Source: Serripes groenlandicus (lineage: Eukaryota; Mollusca; Bivalvia; Cardiida; Cardiidae). From it: a stretch of DNA of 64,000 nt. The notes beneath the pieces were generated by a model. That model ran no database searches, had not been told where the DNA came from, and was given only the letters and a program-made list of their open reading frames with translations. Positions 13,126-25,105 of this stretch are shown here, one piece after another (the first letter of the stretch is position 1; every line of letters starts with the position of its first letter). Location: positions 12,920,510 through 12,984,509 of the forward strand of contig JASEVX010000003.1 of NCBI GenBank assembly GCA_031761405.1, given 5' to 3'. Both the position numbers and the translations under genes were made by a program.

Positions 13126-13202
13126 AAAACAGTCCGAGTTCCACCGGAAACATCCCGAGTTCGACCGGAAATATACGAGTTCCATCGGGAGCAGCCGAAG
13201 TT
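13126..13202 (+). repeat. Short tandem repeat just before the PTPS start
   Basis: About three and a half copies of a 20-22 bp unit of the form CCGAGTTCCACCGGAAACAT, with 15-30% differences between copies, end 19 bp before the ATG. The unit lies in the probable 5' UTR or core promoter. Confidence 0.7.
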
Positions 13203-13220
13203 CTCTTGGGTTCAAGCAAA

Positions 13221-13664
13221 ATGGCAGCAGACGAAAAGAGAAGACGTGTTGTTTATGTCAGTAGAATGGAAACGTTTAGCGCTTGTCATCGTCTTCATTC
13301 AAACCAACTGAGTGACGAGGAAAATAAAACCCTTTATGGTAAATGTAACAATCCAAATGGGCACGGTCACAACTATAAGGTCGAGGTCATTTTGAAAGGA
13401 CGGGTGGATCCGGTAACTGGGATGGTGATCAATCTGGTGGATCTAAAGACGTGTATGGAGACCGCGTTCATGTCTACACTGGATCATAAACATTTAGACA
13501 ATGATGTCCCGTATTTTGAGAACGTTGTGAGCACGGTAGAGAATATATCTGTGTATATATGGGAGAGAATGAGGGACATATTAACTGATCCGACTTTACT
13601 GTACGAGGTCAAAGTTCACGAGACTGATAAAAATGTGGCGTATTACAGGGGTGAATTGGAGTGA
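13221..13664 (+). CDS. PTS: 6-pyruvoyltetrahydropterin synthase, intronless
   Basis: A 147-residue protein, close to the usual length of animal PTPS (about 145). PTPS converts 7,8-dihydroneopterin triphosphate to 6-pyruvoyltetrahydropterin in the cytosol, the second step of tetrahydrobiopterin synthesis, normally as a zinc-dependent homohexamer. Zinc ligands are H23 (in FSACHRLHS), H48 and H50 (in GHGHNY). The catalytic C42 (GKCNNPNG), D88/H89 (LDHKHLD) and E134 (VHETD) are all present. ATG 13221 is chosen because the frame before it lacks similarity and the next in-frame M is inside the first strand. The frame is uninterrupted from start to stop, whereas vertebrate PTS has several introns. 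It may be a retrogene or a lineage that lost introns; I see no poly-A tail or flanking duplication. TTAA MITEs begin 65 bp after the stop. Confidence 0.93.
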   Translation: MAADEKRRRVVYVSRMETFSACHRLHSNQLSDEENKTLYGKCNNPNGHGHNYKVEVILKGRVDPVTGMVINLVDLKTCMETAFMSTLDHKHLDNDVPYFENVVSTVENISVYIWERMRDILTDPTLLYEVKVHETDKNVAYYRGELE

Positions 13665-13728
13665 TGTGAAATAGATAAACAAACTGAATTATATAGATTT
13701 ACTGACAGCATTTGTGATGGCTATTCTC

Positions 13729-14103
13729 TTAACCCTTTCCCACATACCAGTCTTCGCGAAAGTCCTCAGTCCTAAAGTCCTGACTGACAACATTTCCTTC
13801 GGACTGACACATTTTCATGCAATAATTGGTTGAACAAAGAAGGAAATGTATGAAAAATTAGCTTTTGGACTGACGGGTTTCAAAAAATTTCGTGAAGTGT
13901 GGCATACAACAGATTTGCAGCAGATGACTTTGAAAACATGGAACACTTCTATAAATGAAGGTATAATTAGTGAAAAAAGTGGAAAACATTGTTGCAAAAA
14001 GAGAAATTGCTCGTTTTGATCAAAATCGTCTTTTGTCACAATGTTTTTAAAAATCATCTGCTGTAAAGCTGTCAGAAAGTGTCTATATCTGGGAAAGGGT
14101 TAA
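13729..14103. mobile_element. TTAA-flanked fold-back MITE, copy 1
   Basis: TTAA at 13729 and 14100 flank an element that begins CCCTTTCCCACATA and ends with CTGGGAAAGGG. The interior repeats its own complement (TGTTGCAAAAAGAGAAATTG against CGTCTTTTGTCACAATG), so a strand can fold on itself. TTAA targets with ends starting CCC are the signature of piggyBac-type transposons. The element has no coding capacity and would depend on a transposase from elsewhere. Confidence 0.75.
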
Positions 14104-14159
14104 GACAATCAGATAAGTTTACATGTTAACTCTATATATTATACACCATCTCGTCTGTA

Positions 14160-14397
14160 TTAACACTTTCCCATATAAAGCACATTTGTAAATGTCGACT
14201 TCGGAAACATCTAGGCAAACTGAAGGAAATACTGTTTAAATGGTGTAGTATCAGTGCATTATTGAATAGAGTTGAACACATTGTATCAAAAAGAGGGGAT
14301 TGTTCATTGTGAGCAATTTCTCCTTTTTTCATATTTTTTTTCAAAAGCCGTCTGATGTAGATGCGTCAAAATGCATTTTCATTTCCGAAAGGGTTAA
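14160..14397. mobile_element. TTAA-flanked fold-back MITE, copy 2
   Basis: A shorter, 238-bp member of the same family, between TTAA at 14160 and at 14394. Ends are CACTTTCCCATATA and TTTCCGAAAGGG. The central hairpin keeps AGGGGATTGTTCATTGTGAG followed by CAATTTCTCCTTTT. Confidence 0.7.
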
Positions 14398-14701
14398 TAT
14401 TTTTTCTGACACTAAACATTTTTGAATATTAAAATTTGAAATTGAATAAGTTTGTTTTTATAGTTGATCTCTTATAAAATTATCATTTACAAGTGGTTAA
14501 TTTAATATTGTAATTTACTTTTTGTTAAAATGACGTTGGATTGTTACACTATTCTAGATAATAATTAGCTCGTGTTTATGCTTATATAAAACAGCACAGA
14601 AACAGGAATGCCATTTTCAACAATATTACACAATTTCTTCTTGCTTTAAGCGACCATTCGTTGAAAGCAGCGAGCATGGTAAATTAAAATGAGATGACAT
14701 G

Positions 14702-15063
14702 TTAACCCTTCCCACATACAGACCGTTTACTGGCAAAATTAAAAATCTATTTATTCCTCCCAACATACAACTATTCTGCAGCAGACGACTTTCAAAACTT
14801 TTGACAAAAACATGCCATAAATGAGATTTTTACTATTAAATATAGTTGAAAACACTGTGGCAAAAGGAGAAATTGCTGACTTTGAGCTATTTCTTCTTTT
14901 GCCACAATGTTTTCAAAAGTCGTCTGCTGCGAATGCGTCTACACTACAAGTGGAAAAGTTTTAATAAGGAAAATAAGTATCATTCATGTTTATTTTATAG
15001 GTATTGGCCAATCCGTTTTTGAAGTTGTCTGCTGTATATTTGACATACGTGGGAAAGGGTTAA
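14702..15063. mobile_element. TTAA-flanked fold-back MITE, copy 3
   Basis: TTAA at 14702 and 15060 flank CCCTTCCCACATACA ... TACGTGGGAAAGGG. The central hairpin pairs TGTGGCAAAAGGAGAAATTG with the stretch ATTTCTTCTTTTGCCACAAT. It is the best preserved copy in the window and lies third in a row behind PTPS. Confidence 0.75.
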
Positions 15064-15107
15064 GTCCAGTATCAATGTACAAGTACCCTCATCTTGTTGT
15101 CAGGACC

Positions 15108-15300
15108 GTACCAGTGGTGTAGTGGTTATAGGCGCGACACGGGGAGACCCGTGTTCGACCCCCCGTCTCGTCATACCAAATACGTGTAAATGGTAGAAGT
15201 GGCTTTCCTTATTGACGCGTAGGGTGACGGAGATGACATTGCGACTGAGGCGCTGGAGTAACAACCAGCTTACCGGCAGTCAGTAAATACTGTGATATGA
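15108..15300 (+). mobile_element. tRNA-derived SINE with core domain
   Basis: The head has a pol III A box (GGTGTAGTGG near 15116) and B box (GTGTTCGACCCC near 15152). It is followed by GTCATACCAAATACGTG, the GTAGAAGTGGCTTTCC block and TTGACGCGTAGGGTGACGG. The same order is seen at 52450-52680 (-), and the core alone at 6950-7115. The 3' boundary is uncertain. Confidence 0.65.
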
Positions 15301-15672
15301 TATTCAAATAACTTGCAGGCAAATGCAATAATTTCTTAGACCTAAACCAAAACTAGGGTTTTTTCACTAATAAAAGAAAAACAAATCATATAATACTATA
15401 ATATATTTTTTCTGAATACTATCACAACCATAAAAATAACAAAACAAACAGCATCAGTTGCATTTCAACAGGTTCGAGACTCACATATATGAACTAGATC
15501 AGGGATCTTGACTAGACGAACCCGTTTGGACAGTGCAGTGGTGTATTGTTAACACCCAGGGAAATATCTGGATAACTTTGAAACAAAGTTCAAACCAGTA
15601 TGAGAATCGGTGAAATTATTCTTTTTTAACTCTTTTTCTCACAATGTTATGGACGGCCTGTTACAGAGGCGT

Positions 15673-15794
15673 CTAATTTAGTTTCAACACTTTGATGGTT
15701 ATTTTTTTTTATATTTTGGGCGGTAATTATTTTTTAAGTGTCCACACTTTGATGTTTTGGGCGGTAATTATGGTTTAAGTTTCCACACTTTGAT
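15673..15794 (-). repeat. Triplicated 3' end of the coding sequence with stop codons
   Basis: The last codons of exon 13 (IKVWKLKP, stop at 15770-15768) are followed on the minus strand by a second copy (IKVWTLKK, stop TAA at 15729-15727) and a third, more diverged copy (IKVLKLN, stop TAG at 15675-15673). The TTACCGCCCAAAA that follows the real stop is also repeated. Copies start at 15794, 15753 and 15696. Confidence 0.85.
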
Positions 15795-15989
15795 GGAGTC
15801 GACCTGTAACGCCGCGTCCTCCCCGTCATTCTGGTCGTTGTTCCAGGATGGATACCACTGGTCACGGGCATTCCAGAAGTCCCGAGGGGCAAAGTTTGAC
15901 TTATCGTTCCAGGGTTTAGCAGGCGTGTAGGTATTCGTGTCCGGGAAGAAGCCCTGACCTCCAACTGCGACATTCATTATCAAGAAGAA
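15768..15989 (-). CDS. LGBP: LGBP exon 13: C-terminus and stop
   Basis: 222 nt including TAA (15770-15768), phase 0 in, acceptor CATCCTTTCAG. It encodes FFLIMNVAVGGQGFFPDTNT and DAALQVDSIKVWKLKP, the standard end of this family. Confidence 0.95.
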   Translation of the reverse strand, partial: FFLIMNVAVGGQGFFPDTNTYTPAKPWNDKSNFAPRDFWNARDQWYPSWNNDQNDGEDAALQVDSIKVWKLKP

Positions 15990-16319
15990 CTGAAAGGATG
16001 ATATAAAACATGTTTTAGGTTTTCTATATGTACTCATAAACGAAAGGTCTTACGAGTAACAATGTTGTCTGTCTGCCTGCCTGTCTAGTATTGTCTCCCT
16101 CCATCTCTGTCTGTCTGCATGTGTGTCCGTCCGTCCATCCGTCTAATCACCACTTCATCTTTTTATCTATATATCCATACACCCCTCTCTCATTCTATTT
16201 TTCGCTATTTCTCATGCCCCCTCTCGCGCTCTCGCTACACACCCTCTCGCACTCTCTCCCCTCCCTCTCGCGCTAGCTGTCCCCCTCTCTCTCTCTCTCA
16301 GCTATCTCTACATCCCTCG

Positions 16320-16389
<70 letters not shown>

Positions 16390-19300
16390 CTGTCTCTCTC
16401 TCTTTCTCTGTCTCTCTCTCTCTCTCTCCCTCTATTGCATTTATTTTAGCAGCACTCTTTCTCTTCTTTCTCCACCCCCTCTCTTGATTTGTCTCCGTTC
16501 TTTCTCCCTCCTAGCTCTATTACTAACCCCTTCTCTCTTCTAATATATATATCCATACCTCCCTCTCTCCCTCTATTGCATTTCTTTTAGCAGCACTCTT
16601 TCTCTTCTTTCTCCACCCCACTCTTGATTTGTCTCCGTTCTTTCTCCCTCCCAGCTCTATCTTTCTATTACTAACCCCTTCTCTCTTTTAATATATATAT
16701 CCATACCTCCCTCTCTCATTCTATTTCTCGCTATGTATCATGCTCGCTCTATCTCTACCTCCCTCTCGAGCTCTCGCTGCTACACATCCATCTCGCACTC
16801 TCTCTCCCTCCCTCTCGCGCTATATGTTCCCCCTATCTTACCTCTTGATCAAAAGGTGCCATTTTAGCCCCGCCCCTCCATGGATTGTCCACGCCCTCTT
16901 TGTCATTCCCGCCGTATTCCCACATGGTGGTCTGTGGTGTCACATTTAGCACCTCATCGCCGTCCATGTAAATTCTAAAATAACACATAATTGACAGTAA
17001 AGACATCCTGATCCAAATTACATAGCATTAATATAAGTAAGTTGAACTTAAACACAACACTTCAACAATACTGCAGCGCGGATGCTCACACCGCACGTGA
17101 TACTTTATATATGCTAAACAGGGAAAGATCGTGATCAGATTGATATGTACATAAGCTGATCTTAGCGTCCCCGAAAGACGGATAACACGTGACGTGTGCC
17201 ATATCTTACTTGATAAAATCCTCGTCCCAAATCAGAGTGTAGTTGTGGAATCCGTCCGCATACGATCCTGATGTCGATACCCTGAAATATATGAGCCGTC
17301 TCTAGGTTATTATAAAACTCATATGCACGTGACTGATTTGTAATTTTGTTATTCCCCATACTGTACAATGTCGGGTCAAAAGGTCACTCCGCTTTGACAT
17401 ATCTTATAGTTATATAGATACATGGGGCTATGCTTATATCAGGAGTTATCATAGTATAAACATATCGAGGGCTTGGCTTGACACGGTTGTAACTAAAATT
17501 GGTATATTTTTACCAAGGTTAATCACCTCATCATAAAGTCTATAAAAGCGTTAAATCATTTTTCTTGGTAAACAATGGAAATTTAGGTGCCATTGCTCGT
17601 TCTGAGCAATGGCACCTAAATTTGCGTTTTTACAAAGGGGTCAAAATTGCCCCTAGAGCAGGATTTTCAAAATAGTTTTTAGTACTGCCCCAGTTACACA
17701 GACGGTCGGTCCCCAATCGGTCATTTTATTTTAAATTTACTCGCTGTTTTGATCGGTTGTCATGCGTGATTATTTCTGGTTTTCTGTGTAACTGGCCATC
17801 GGTGATGGACAAGTGTTCAATCAGTTATTTCATGGGTTTCTGGTATGTGACCGAAAGCAACTCAAACGGGTTGGATCGGTGATAAGGATGTTTTCATCGA
17901 TAAAAATGCTGAAATACTATCGTTTTTTATCGTTTGTAAATCGGGGCTAAATCGGGCGTAACGCTGATTAATCGGTGTTTGATAGCTAGTCATCAGTGGT
18001 TAAACACTTTCCGTCAGATATGGCCGGTGATTCATATTTGGTTATCTTTGTCCGATCGGCGATATCGGTGATTAATAGCTTGCATATCTCGTGATATAGG
18101 TTGCTGTCGGTTCTTTTATTAAAACAATATGTTTAAGTGATGAGAACCGATGATTTGTTTGCAGTTGAGTTGACCGATTGGCCACTTACAAATTTAAACC
18201 CACCGATGACACGATGGCGGCAATCGATTGATCACAGATTGAATCCCTACTAACCACCGATCAAAACCGACGAAATCCCACATTTAAATTCTCATCTTTT
18301 TTCTATCGGTGGTAAGTATTAGTTGATCGGTTGCTTATCGGTGGCTCATCGGTGGCTCATCGGTGGCTCATCGGTGATATCGGTTGTAGACAGGTTGTCA
18401 ATCGGCTATTTGTAAAAAAAATCACCGATCGAGAATTTTAAACATGTTTAAAAATCCCAATCGGTAATTTTTCACCGATAAAACTTATCTTTCCCCAATA
18501 GCAGTTGATAGGTGGAAAACAGGTGACCAATAGGTGATATCGGTGTTAAATACGTTGTCATCGGTTCACTCCAAAAAACTACCGATCAATCACCGATGGC
18601 TCTGTGTAACTGGGGCATTACAACCGTTCCATACCAAGCCCAAAGTCATTGCGACATGCGTCATTTGTCTTCCACCAATTGGCTAAGTATATGTGAAAAA
18701 GCAGCCAGTTGCTTGAGAAGATTGTTGTGTTGAGTACTGGTGTGCGAAAACCAGGAAACATATACGTAGGTGAACTGGCCGACGTGATATGACTGAGAAA
18801 TTGTTAAAATCAATCAATCAATTCATGCCAAGCCCTCGATATATATACTTGCACATATGCTGGCGCAAATACATGCAGATTGGCACGTTCAGTTCAAACA
18901 CAAAGACAAGTCGACACAAAGATAACTCGATACAAAGTCAACTCGCCCTTTCTCTATATACCTACCTTTCACTGTACAATGTGCATTAATTAAGCCAGAA
19001 ATAACATTTCTCTATTCATCTGCCTTTCACTGTACACTATAAATCAAGTGCACCAGAAATAACCTCCTTCAATCATAAACTGTGCATTAATTGTGCCAGA
19101 AATAACATTTCTCTATTCACCCATCTTTCTCTGTACAATGTGCATTAATTAAGCCAGAAATAATATTTCTCTATTCATCTGCCTTTCACTGTACACTATA
19201 AATCAAGTGTACCAGAAATAACCTCCTTCAATCATAAACTGTGCATTAATTGTGCCAGAAATAACATTTCTCTATTCACCCATCTTTCTCTGTACAATGT

Positions 19301-22300
19301 GCATTAATTAAGCCAGAAATAATTTTACTCTATTCACCTTCCTTTCACTGTACACTATAAATCAATTGTGCCAGAAATAACCTGTCTCCGAGGACATCCC
19401 TTCCATCATAAACTGTGCATTAATTGTGTCAGAATAAAACTTTCTCTATTCACCCACCTTTCGTGGTACACTGTACATTAATTGTGCCAGAATTAACCTG
19501 TCTCTATTGACCTACCTTTCACCGTGAGCCTGCGGCCATTTATTATGCCAGTAGTCAGAGCCGAAGTGCAACGTACTCCCAGCTACATTGTTTCCCTGTG
19601 GATTTCCCTTGTTGTCTCTGTACTGGTCGCCATTACCTTAAAACGAATCACAAATACGAACCCTTCTGATGGATAGTGTAAATATATGTACACGAAAGGA
19701 GGACTCGTGGATTAGAAGCTCAGTTAGTTTCTATCCCGCGACATAAACATATTTCATGTAATCTAACCTTCGTCTAAATTGTTCGTTACACATTTACCAA
19801 TATTTAGCATGTCCAAATATATATGAGCGGCGTCCTGTGAAAACCAACGGTAAGGTATTTACGACCGGTATAGATTGAGATCGGCTAGCGCATCAACACA
19901 GTCTCATCAGGCTTTAAACTGTTCGCTATTAGTCATAGAATGTATCTGTAAACAATGCAGTATCCATTTGGATCCTATGCATAATGGGCAGACACGTGTT
20001 TTATCCACACGGACAAAAGTTACTTAAGGATGGTTTTCGCAGAGCACCGCTAATATGTACAACTTGTCAAAGGTCAGGGGTGATGGTACTTGCAGGAATT
20101 AAGCGGGTTAAGGGTTAACCGGACTCTTTTTAACATGCAGACGACGTTATGTAAAACATTATGAAATCAAAGCACTGAAAGTGCACATAGCAAGGACTGC
20201 AGATTTGTAGATGGATTTACCGATCCCAAAAGTCTAACTAGAACACTTCACGGTAGCACTTTGTTATGTCCATATATTGAATGATAAAGGAGTTGAACGC
20301 AAAATACTGTACACACAATATGGTAGTCTATCGATATACTAAATTCTGACACAAATATGCGCATCTGCTATCTGGATATTTTCTGTTTAGCACACCTCCT
20401 GGTTTACGATATATTTTAGCCGTTATTGTTTATGCAATTAACACATATACATGTCATACCAAAATTACATGAAGATCTCTGCCTGACAATGATAACTATA
20501 TATTGAGTCCAATTCTAATATCAACACAGACATAACATCCTTTGTAATCTACATTTCCTCCAGCGTGATATAATGGCAATAGTTTTAAAAGCGACGTAAA
20601 GCATCATACAAACGAATTAATCAATTTCTAAAAGTGTTTCACAACGCATAGGTGGAAAGTTTTCAATGCATTGCTTTTGAATTTATTTTAAATTCCAACA
20701 TTTTGAAGGAGTTGTTTCCAGCGGTGTTAAAGGACGTTTGCACCACTGATATGAGGAATTTATAAGACACAAATGAAAATGAGAATTATAACATATTTTC
20801 GTATTATAAATAAAAGCATGAAAAAAAAAAAGACATGACTTGACCAAAAATCGAATTCATTAATTTCGGTTGTGAAGCTGAACTGTTAACGCAGGAATCT
20901 AGAAAGAAGTACTGTACTGTAGATTCCTGATTAACGTTCCCGCTGAAAAGCGTCTTGTACATTTGTATTCAAAAGGATTTTTTAAATAGACTAAATAACA
21001 CATGTGCCGTATATGTTATACGATGTCAATTACTTATTTTATTATCATTTCAATAATTTGATTCTCTTTTAGTATATGTTTTATCATTGGGACTCGAAAA
21101 GTTGCTTCTATTTCCCTCGATTTATAAAATTCAGGAATCACCCATACATTTCATGCATGATTAAGTCAAGTTAAAAGCGTAGAAATACATCTTAAGTTTT
21201 AATTTTGTAATTCATATACTTTAAAAGCAAATTTCTTTCTATTGCTTCTATTGTTGTCAAATAAAATCCATTTTCCGCAGTGACGGATTATTTGGCGGTA
21301 TGATACTGTAGAAAAAGATATTTTGGAACAAGAACATTCCTTTTTAACAAACAGTCCACACATGCAGGTGTTTTAATTGACATTTTAAACAATCTACGAA
21401 TACCAAGACATTTCTCTGAACCCGAAATGGTGTTAAGGAATGGAAAGCTACTGTAGAAAGAGATAGAAGCAGTAATTCATTGCCGATATTTTAAATAGAC
21501 TTTAACAGTAGGGACTGATTTCAGCCTAGGTTTCGATGAGCACCTTCGGAATTCGCCTAATATAGCAATTGTTTCTTACGAGCCCCTTACTAAAAAGGAG
21601 AAACTGGTCATTTTGAGCGATTATTTGACATGCAATAATGTTTTCAACTCTCTTTAATAATGATACTTTAAATTGTAGGGATTTTTCACAATGTTGTCTG
21701 TATGTTTTCAAAGTGGTCTGTTACTCTAATTTTGCTGTATATGTGTCAACACACGAACAGAACGGCGGAGCTTTATTGCCGAAATTCCCATTATCAGGAT
21801 CGCGTCGGCATATTCTGCCAATTTGAGCCGAGGCACTCGAAAACCGACATTGAAAGGTTTTGGAATCAATGTTGTTAACGTTCAAATAGCATATTTGTGA
21901 AGTCCGTATTTGGTCATAGTCGTGTCCTAGAGGTTCGCAGGATAGTTGTACAGTCCGTATTTTGTCATGGTTGTGTCCTATAGGTTCGCAGGATGCTTGT
22001 ACAGTTCGTATTTGGTGTAAGTCGTGTCTTAGAGGTTCGCATGATAGTTGTACAGTCCGTGTTTGGTGTGAGTCGTGTCTTAGAGGTTCACAGGATGCTT
22101 GTACAGTCCGTATTCTGTCAACGTCGTTTCCTAGAGGTTCACAGGATGGTTGTAAGACTTGATGTCGAACCAGGAGGATCCGCATCATACTGTACTGATG
22201 TGCAGGCGGATTGTCACTGGTCGCAATGTCGCGTAGGTCGGATATCCTGTGGAGGGGCTTATTCTGTTTAAATTAACGTTAAACTTCAGAATCATTTAGT

Positions 22301-25074
22301 TGGATTAATTTGTAAGAAAATAATACTGACATCAATAAATTAAAATTGTAAACTGTAACATTTTAATTAAACGCTTAATTCTCTATATGCAACGGTGTTG
22401 TGTAATATATGATTAATTATTTCAAGATAAGATAATGATTTATTAATAAACAAAACACTGTTTCTTAAAGCAATACGTACCAATTAGTGAGGTACTTTAC
22501 ACGGTATGTATATAATGAAATACAGTAACATGAAAATCGTAGTTACTTAGGATAAATAGATAAATAAATCTACCTCGACTTTCGACAATGTCTATTTCAC
22601 CGGAAGCTGGCCATCGTCCATATGAATTTCGTAAAGGAAGCATCCATATAGCTGAAATGATGTTATGAATAATACAAACACTGTCAAAATGAATCCAAGC
22701 AAAACGAATTATCGCAGTGAGCCACTCATAGGTATATGTACATGTAGTCTGTCATTGGTTGTGAATGCCTTTAGCACGTGGTATGCTCACATGATTGAAG
22801 ACCGGTCCTGCAAGGTTCGATCCCGTCCACAATGATTATACTGCAGTGTCAAGACACCGTCTAGTACTGGTCATTCAAACAGAGATCATGAATAAGTGTA
22901 TTGTGACCGCTCGGTTAAAGCAAGTGATGACAACGGTATATAGACCCTATGGGAAACAATTAATTCAGATGAATAATTAATATTATAATGTGTTTTCAAT
23001 GGTTTTATTTCGTTTTTTCTAACTTGGTGTTATTTAAATTGACACAGCATCTAACGGGATAAGCCTTCCTCCGGAGACACACAGGACAAAGCAATGGTCA
23101 TTATATGCTTCCTTGTCACGACAAACTTCCTCTTCCATGATAACATTCAAATCTAATTTCTACGGATCGTCAAGCGACTATTTAAGTATTTACCTGGCCA
23201 CAGCCAATCTCCTTTCGGCATTTTCGCTCTGATTTCCACTTTTCCGTATTTGAAATTGAATCCCCGAGAGCTCCTCAATCTAGCCGACTGTATGGGGTTG
23301 ATGATATGATCCGGTGTCCCGTCTCGCTTACATCCCCAATCCACATTACCTGTACACACATCTCCGGGCTGGGAACCTGGAGTTTATAAGAGTAGCCGCT
23401 GTGCAATAACATTGACTAGTATACGCGTGCGACCGGTGTAGTTTTATTAACACGGTCAGATTTAGATACGATAGGTTGTCCAATTGATTACAAAAGTTTG
23501 AAAATGAACAAAAACATCGTGTTTATTTGGATACATCAACCGATCTCCAAAGAAAAAAAATCTGCAATGTTTACCAAAGCGGTCACACAGCTGTGTAGTT
23601 CGTTAAGGCAGGGTGGCATGTATCTACACTTGTCAGACAGTGGTATACATGGTTTACCCGGAAAACAATTTAACTATCAATCCATTGAAATGGTACATAT
23701 ATATATATAATGAAACTGAATACTTTTTAAGTGTACTTGTCATACACATATAATTGCTTATATATCAAATAACATGGTACCATTGAGAGAATATGTTACT
23801 TACTGTATAAACCGTTTGTGTCGTTTATTAGTTATGCTAAATAACATATATCCTCGCGATTGTTATATACTGCTTAAATATTTGGATGATGCTAGTCGTC
23901 AAACCTGGACTACTTATGTTAAAAACTTACACATGTGTCGATTGCACAGGACAGGAAGTTGGAAATCCTAACCATTTTGTGAAATGTTTCAAGCAGCGCT
24001 TAATAGACTGTTTGCCTTATTATTTTTTATAAATCTGTACTTAATACTTAAAGATATTTGTTAATTGACATTCAATTTAAATATAGAATAGCACTTGCTA
24101 AATTGTGATGATCGTAGCACAAATTTGGCATCAAGACTGGTCGCTACAACACTATTGATTGTGAACAAAGAATATGCATGTATTGTATTCAAAATTTAAA
24201 CAAAATAAATTGATGAGGGTGAATTTCATGTTTTAGTTCATTGTCCAAAGTATGATGAAATAAGACATTTAATTATATTTAACTTGTATATATGTACACG
24301 CAACATCAACATTACTACCTTGTATTCATTGCTCCATAATGACAATCTTGATGTCATAAAGAAACTATCATATTTCATCTATATGTTAATGACAAATTGA
24401 TAAGGATATCATTCGCAGCATAATAATGTTAATTGTACTATGTTCCGGTGGCCTAAATACTTTCAAAAAATATTTGTGTGCCATTGATCATTAATTGGTT
24501 CATTTAAAACTATATTCTATGATTTACTGTTCTGTTATACCATAAGGCAACAATGCTATGAAGTAATCAGTTACCGCTTCAACAACAAACACATATATGA
24601 CTGTTCTGTTATACCATGGGGCAACACTGCTATGAGGTAATCAGTTACCGCTTCAACAACAAACACTTTTATGAGCCACTTCACTCGAAACTTACTGACT
24701 TTTTGAGTTATTTTGTAAATTACATGTAAAGGCAAATACGATCAAATATCGCATGTTTATAATCGGCTTTTGGTGATAACCGTTCTCACCCAATGGAGTT
24801 CCAGAATATTTGTAAGACAAAATAGCGAACAAGGAAGATCCTGATCAGACTGCGCTGAGGCGAGGTCTTGTCTGGATCTACACTGGTCGCCAATTGACGA
24901 ATGTCGGTTTACATGTGATGTGGCTCGATTAACATACCCCAGATATCCAGAGCTCCTTTCATCAATCCGTCTGGACCCTCGCTTAGACCGTCAATTGTCA
25001 AAGTCTAGAATATAAGTTGAATTCACGAACGCGTATTGTAACTATGATAGTTATAAAGAGAGGAGGAGGAAGAA

Positions 25075-25105
<31 letters not shown>

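Noticed and set aside
13117..13311. Plus-strand frame overlapping the PTPS start
   Set aside because: Different frame from PTPS and built from the short upstream repeat; PTPS carries all family residues.
19501..19516. Exon 10 ending at CTCACG before GTGAAA
   Set aside because: That donor would leave exon 10 with one leftover base and break the frame into exon 11; the GTAGGT donor five to seven bases later joins in frame.
21721..22188. 155-codon minus frame with CEPLRHD repeats
   Set aside because: A 51-bp repeat in intron 9 keeps it open; it has no start context and no recognisable homology.
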